Positions 60,080-64,000 of a DNA stretch of 64,000 bases are shown piece by piece (within the stretch, counting starts at the first letter, position 1; every line of letters starts with the position of its first letter). The notes under the pieces were generated by a model. The model made no database searches, was not told the origin of the DNA, and worked only from the letters and a program-made list of their open reading frames with translations. The translations under genes and the position numbers were made by a program. The DNA comes from Mycobacteriaceae bacterium. GTDB taxonomy: Bacteria > Actinomycetota > Actinomycetes > Mycobacteriales > Mycobacteriaceae. The stretch is taken from NCBI GenBank assembly GCA_019749805.1, contig JAIEPH010000023.1, positions 27,084-91,083 of the forward strand, in the 5' to 3' direction.

Positions 60080-62586
60080 CCGAGAATGAAGACCAACTAA
60101 TCGGCGGGTCCGGCGATACACCCCAGATCGTCAACATCACCGCGAGCGATGGAGGCGTTGCCGCCTACAACATCGAGAATCTAATCATCAACGACTTGGC
60201 CGATCTCAAGGCTGCGACGACCGTCCTCCCGCTCGATGCGATGGTCACCGACGATCCGCCGTTCGTCGGCCGCCAGCCCGAGCTGGCGCAAATCGCTAAA
60301 GCATTGGGTATCGGCGACACCGCCACCAACATCGTCGTCGTGAGCGGACCACCCGGGGTGGGGAAGACCGCGCTGGTGAGAGAGGCTGCGAGCGCGGCCC
60401 ATACTGCCGGCCGCTTTCACCAAGTACTGTTTGTTGATCTACGCGGTTACGCCGACGATCCCGATGATCGCGTACAGCCCGAGGCTGTGTTGTCCAAGCT
60501 GCTGCTCCTTCTCGGAGTAGCAGACGACGACATCGCTGCCGATCCAGCCAAGCAAGCTATCCAGTACCAGCAGCGACTTAATGAGCTTGCAGCAGAGGGG
60601 AAATCGGTTCTGCTCTGGCTGGACAACGCAAGTGATCTGTCGCAGTTCGATCCACTGCGGCCGGCCAGTCCGATCCATCGGGTTGCGGTAACGACGCGGG
60701 AAACGTTTGGCCACATACCGAAGCCACAAGTCGTCGACGTCGAGGTCATGAGTTCAGACGAGGCAGTCGATCTGCTCATCAGTGTGGTCGAGGCCCGCAA
60801 TCCGGGCGACGGGCGCCTTGCGGCGATCACGGAGTCCACGAAGCGACTTGCCGAACTGTGCGATCACTTGCCGCTGGCGCTGCAGATTGTCGCTGCCCTT
60901 CTCGCCGATGAACCCGACCGGCCGATCGGTGATCTCGTCGATGAGTTAGCAAGCGAAGAGGACAGGCTAAACAGTCTCGAATACGACACCGATCTCTCCG
61001 TCAGAGCCGCATTTGCATTGTCTTACAAGAGGTTACCCGATGGGTTGAAGCGGCTATTTCGACTCATGTCCGTCGTTCCTGGAGGCGATGTGGGCCTGCA
61101 AACGGCCGGCGAGTTGATACGCGTCTCGCACACTGCCGTCCGGCCGCAACTCATGGCCCTGGTCCGCAGTCACCTCATACAACAGCACGTGACCAATCGC
61201 TGGAGCATGCACGACCTGATCCGCCTGTACTCCGCAGAACAGTCGGCAACGGAGCCCGAAGATGCGGAACGTGCACTCAAATTCGTCGCACAGCGGTACC
61301 TAGTCGGCGCCGGCGCCGCAGCCGAGTGGCTGACGGCAGTCGTATCCGAAACAGCCAAGAAACTGCTGCAGTCACCCGAACACGCTGCTACCTGGTTCGA
61401 AGCCGAACGACCGACACTGATCGCTATCGTCATGAGCCTCGCGAAGCGCCCCGAATATCATGAATTGGTTCTTACCTACACCATCATGCTCGGCGAGATA
61501 TTGCAGTCACAACGCCACTGGCTAAAAGAGTTTCGCGACGTAACCACTCTCGGCGCATCGCTCGCCGCCGATGCTCAAGACCGACGAAACGCAGCCTGCG
61601 TACTCAACTTGTACGGTGCCGCTCTTCGGAAAGCTGGCCAGTTCGACGACGCAATCAAAGCGTACGAAAGGGCGATCCAGATCAGCGAAGAGATCGGTGA
61701 CATTGGCGTCGCAAGTGCAGCACGAAGCAACATCGCAAATGTCTATAACGAGCAAGGCCGCTTCGAAGAAGCACTCCCTATTTACTGGGAGGATGTCCGA
61801 GTCTGCCGTGAATCCGATCCGCCGCACAGGTACCACGAGGCGGTCACGTTGACCAACATCGGCGCCGCGCTGGCGCGAGCAGAGCGATACCACGAGGCAC
61901 TTCCGCCCCTTCGTGACGCCATCAAGATTCGGCGTGAACTAAAGGACCTACCCGGAATTGCAAGCTCAGCAAAGAATCTCGGTGGAGTCCTCTCCCGTGT
62001 TGGCCGTGAAGCTAACGATCCCGGTTATCTCGAGGAAGCGATCGACCTGCTTCAGGAGGCTGCCGACATCTACCGGAAGCGAGGCAACATTTCGGGTTGC
62101 GCCGAGGTCGCCAATAACCTTGGCCAGACGCAGTGCCAGCTCCGTCGATTCGCCGACGGCATACCTAACCTCCGTGCCGCACTCGAATACTTCGAAAAAA
62201 CGGACCAAACGTGCCTAGCCGCAGAAGTTCGTGCCGACATCGAGTCGTACCTACAGGAGGCTCCGTCGCAAGGCCCCTGGGCCGCAGCGTCTCTAGGCAA
62301 CAACCGGTACCGATTCACCAACACCTCGGGCGGCAGGCTTGCGATGATCGTGTTAACACCTGCCGGCGCGACCCAGGCGAAAGTGATTGATGGAGTCGAC
62401 TCCGATCCACATGTTGTACCCGCACCCATCCAAGCTGGCGATAGTTTCGATGCGACTGTGCGTGGCCCAGGGGTACGGATCATGGCGACAGCTGTCCCGT
62501 CAGAACCCTCTGACAGGACCACCGTGATATCCGCGGTGCAGATGGCCAGCCGAATGACGCCTGATCGTGAAATTACCTCAACGTGA
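60076..62586 (+). CDS. NB-ARC/TPR STAND ATPase (bacterial NLR-like)
   Basis: 836 residues from the TTG at 60076 (TTGA overlap); a longer frame opens at 60016 inside the previous gene. A short N-terminal segment (1-60) carries the motif shared with the membrane protein. NB-ARC signs: F-V-G-R at ~62-65, P-loop G-P-P-G-V-G-K-T at 91-98, Walker B L-L-W-L-D-N at ~178-184, T-T-R at 206-208, L-P-L-A-L at ~265, and M-H-D at 378-380. A TPR array spans ~485-715, and a beta-rich domain (~735-805, N-N-R-Y-R-F-T-N-T-S-G-G-R) ends the protein. Such STAND proteins sense a trigger and oligomerise; in bacteria many are anti-phage or cell-death switches. AfsR-like regulators share the core but lack this N-terminal layout. 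Confidence 0.92.
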   Translation: MTENEDQLIGGSGDTPQIVNITASDGGVAAYNIENLIINDLADLKAATTVLPLDAMVTDDPPFVGRQPELAQIAKALGIGDTATNIVVVSGPPGVGKTALVREAASAAHTAGRFHQVLFVDLRGYADDPDDRVQPEAVLSKLLLLLGVADDDIAADPAKQAIQYQQRLNELAAEGKSVLLWLDNASDLSQFDPLRPASPIHRVAVTTRETFGHIPKPQVVDVEVMSSDEAVDLLISVVEARNPGDGRLAAITESTKRLAELCDHLPLALQIVAALLADEPDRPIGDLVDELASEEDRLNSLEYDTDLSVRAAFALSYKRLPDGLKRLFRLMSVVPGGDVGLQTAGELIRVSHTAVRPQLMALVRSHLIQQHVTNRWSMHDLIRLYSAEQSATEPEDAERALKFVAQRYLVGAGAAAEWLTAVVSETAKKLLQSPEHAATWFEAERPTLIAIVMSLAKRPEYHELVLTYTIMLGEILQSQRHWLKEFRDVTTLGASLAADAQDRRNAACVLNLYGAALRKAGQFDDAIKAYERAIQISEEIGDIGVASAARSNIANVYNEQGRFEEALPIYWEDVRVCRESDPPHRYHEAVTLTNIGAALARAERYHEALPPLRDAIKIRRELKDLPGIASSAKNLGGVLSRVGREANDPGYLEEAIDLLQEAADIYRKRGNISGCAEVANNLGQTQCQLRRFADGIPNLRAALEYFEKTDQTCLAAEVRADIESYLQEAPSQGPWAAASLGNNRYRFTNTSGGRLAMIVLTPAGATQAKVIDGVDSDPHVVPAPIQAGDSFDATVRGPGVRIMATAVPSEPSDRTTVISAVQMASRMTPDREITST

Positions 62587-63101
62587 ACGGATTTGAGGTG
62601 GGGGCATTCTGTCGGACTTCGTCGGGCTTGTTCTGTAGAGTTAGTCCACCTGAACTGCCCTGACCAGCCGCGATAGTCGACATACGCTACGGATTGGCCT
62701 GCACGTCTGTCGGGCATGTCTGTAGGGTTGTTGTTCGGCGAAGTGATGCGCCTGGCGGGTAGGCGGGTGTGGCGGGTATTCAATTGCTCTGAAATACCCT
62801 CTAGTAGAACTATTTAATAGTACCGCCCAGTTTTTGGTGTCACCAGTGTGCGTGTTATATCGACGTACGAACCGTATGAAAACATGTTGTGATCCATTCC
62901 GACTTGTGCCGAATCAACCCCACTCAATACGATTCTTCCAGTTAGACGTAGCTTCTAGTCGTAGCCGGTGTGTGTGATGCAGGGCTGAGGGGATGGAGCG
63001 CGGAAATGCCACCCTCCACCCCCGCCGCACCCGCCTGGTCCCTTGGTCAGTACTCCGCCGCATGCAGCATCGGCGGACAGCTGCGGGGGCTATCACGAAA
63101 T
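62587..63101. other. 515-bp intergenic region with imperfect repeats
   Basis: Between two convergent genes. It includes an imperfect direct repeat (62621-62645 and 62709-62731, sharing GTCGGGC and TCTGTAG) and an AT-rich core around 62790-62830 with CTATTTAATAG (62809-62819). These could be a recombination site or replication-linked sequence. No coding frame is convincing. Confidence 0.4.
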
Positions 63102-64000
63102 TCACTCAGGGTCATCATCACTGGGAGGATAGATCGTCCAGCATAGGGTCCCATCTTTGTTCTTTCCTTCGTCGTGCTCAATCTCCCAACCAAGAGTGCG
63201 AAGTGCGGGCGCATTTCGCTTGAGACGACCGGTGACCTCCATCGCGTTCCTTGGCCACCCGCGTGGAAACGAGATGGAAGCATCTGCGATCTGCTTCTCC
63301 ACAGCATTCAATAGTTGGGCCGATGTCCCGACGAACCCATCTCCGACGGCGTTGCGCAGTCGCAGCAGGAAGGGGTCGGCAGAAAGCGAATCCTGAGCGA
63401 GCGTTTCCGAACGGGCGAGATACAAGCCGAGCCCATCGGTACCGAGCACCTTGTCGACCGCACTGAGCAGGGTGGCGAAATCGACCATCCTGGGCGAGGT
63501 TTCGAGGTTAACGTGGTTCATCGCGGCCTTCACCTGCACGCACAGGTCCAGCAAGGCGCCGAACACGCGCGGATACATGTCCAACCAGTCTCGGTTTAGG
63601 TCACGCTCGCTGCGCTTCGCGGACCCGTCGATACGGTGCATGGATACGGTCAACAGTCGCTCAATAAGATCGCCTTTCAGAGCACCAACTTCAATGCCGT
63701 TGATGATCACCACTCTTCTAAACTTTAGGATTGCGAGCTCATCATCGGTGAATAGTTCTCTTTTCACCGATCCATCTCCGGTCGATGCGCGACACAGACA
63801 ATCCGAGAATTTGTCCGATATGGACGACAGATTGTCCAGGCCGACAACCAATGACCCGGTGGCGGCGACGGCCCAGTCGTCGACGCTGCTGGGCGCGCTT
63901 CGCAGCGGAACCGCAGAAGGATCCTGAGGTGAGCCCTTCGTAGTGGTCCAGTTGTTGTGCGACTCTGTTGCCCGGTGTTCGGGCGAGGAAGAATCAACAA
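63102..64000 (-). CDS. Mobile-element helicase/ATPase, C-terminal part (5' end beyond the window)
   Basis: The minus-strand frame is open from the stop at 63102 through the right edge of the window, so the gene continues beyond it; the GTG/TTG near 63851 is not its start. The sequence G-S-L-V-V-G-L-D-N-L-S-S-I-S-D-K-F-S-D, then R-E-L-F-T-D-D-E-L-A-I-L-K-F-R-R-V-V-I-I-N-G-I and a D-L-I-E-R-L-L arginine-finger region resemble the AAA+ helicase part of primase-helicase proteins in phages and integrative plasmids. The visible part is residues downstream of Walker A. Confidence 0.7.
   Translation of the reverse strand, partial: VDSSSPEHRATESHNNWTTTKGSPQDPSAVPLRSAPSSVDDWAVAATGSLVVGLDNLSSISDKFSDCLCRASTGDGSVKRELFTDDELAILKFRRVVIINGIEVGALKGDLIERLLTVSMHRIDGSAKRSERDLNRDWLDMYPRVFGALLDLCVQVKAAMNHVNLETSPRMVDFATLLSAVDKVLGTDGLGLYLARSETLAQDSLSADPFLLRLRNAVGDGFVGTSAQLLNAVEKQIADASISFPRGWPRNAMEVTGRLKRNAPALRTLGWEIEHDEGKNKDGTLCWTIYPPSDDDPE

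Noticed and set aside
60076..62586. AfsR/SARP transcriptional activator
   Set aside because: The NB-ARC and TPR parts are alike, but the SARP-type DNA-binding and BTAD domains are missing at the N-terminus.
1..64000. CRISPR array
   Set aside because: No regularly spaced short repeats were seen; the repeats found are single pairs or operator-like palindromes.

Overview
The window reads as high-GC actinobacterial DNA, most likely from a fast-growing, aromatic-degrading Mycobacterium/Mycolicibacterium. The evidence is a complete yrbE/mce import locus with Mce-associated proteins, stacked ring-hydroxylating oxygenases with [3Fe-4S]-type ferredoxins, frequent GTG/TTG starts and long chains of genes overlapping by 4 bases (ATGA, GTGA, TTGA). 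The genus is an inference; no rRNA or complete tRNA gene is present.

Left arm (1-20 kb, all minus strand): an aldehyde dehydrogenase cut by the window edge, an epoxide hydrolase, two Mce-associated proteins, mceF-A, yrbEB and yrbEA. Upstream of these lie an orphan intradiol-dioxygenase-like subunit, an SCP2-like protein, a Rieske alpha/beta pair, a beta-propeller, an alcohol dehydrogenase, a short-chain dehydrogenase and a naphthalene/PAH-class Rieske pair in small-then-large order. Middle (20-36 kb): a 729-bp direct repeat (19408-20136 and 24315-25043) carrying the small-subunit gene flanks an aldehyde dehydrogenase/ferredoxin/flavoprotein cassette. Next come genes resembling a phenanthrene-type lower pathway (ring-cleaving cupin, two hydratase-aldolases, extradiol dioxygenase, SCP2-like protein). 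A third Rieske system follows with its own dihydrodiol dehydrogenase, ferredoxin and reductase, and a divergent IclR regulator. A TCTG-N5-CAGA palindrome overlaps the IclR start codon and recurs upstream of most PAH-type units, so it is probably the regulator's operator.

Second catabolic block (37-53 kb): 2-oxopent-4-enoate hydratase, remnant of an acylating acetaldehyde dehydrogenase, aldehyde dehydrogenase, P450, 4-oxalomesaconate hydratase and 4-carboxy-4-hydroxy-2-oxoadipate aldolase (LigJ/LigK type), alcohol dehydrogenase, a 4,5-dihydroxyphthalate decarboxylase-like protein, ferredoxin reductase and ferredoxin, a FadR-type regulator, a phthalate 4,5-dioxygenase-like Rieske oxygenase and an SDR. 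It resembles a 4,5-type phthalate/protocatechuate route, but no 4,5-ring-cleavage dioxygenase is in view. Several broken genes (acetaldehyde dehydrogenase, phosphoglycerate mutase tail, a cysteine-less ferredoxin, a frameshifted gene next to a PanB-like gene) point to recent assembly.

Right end (53.5-64 kb): a tyrosine integrase is followed 40 bp later by the 3' end of a tRNA, probably tRNA-Val. This suggests that the catabolic region to the left is an integrated element ending at about 54.79 kb. Beyond it is accessory DNA: small unknown genes, DUF2510 membrane proteins, an HTH protein, a GNAT-like protein and, at the far edge, part of a mobile-element helicase. The most interesting locus is a two-gene unit at 59.7-62.6 kb: a 2-TM protein translationally coupled to an NB-ARC/TPR STAND ATPase. 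The two proteins share a short motif (C-terminal in the first, N-terminal in the second), the layout of NLR/effector pairs thought to signal through amyloid-like motifs. It is a candidate regulated-cell-death or anti-phage system.
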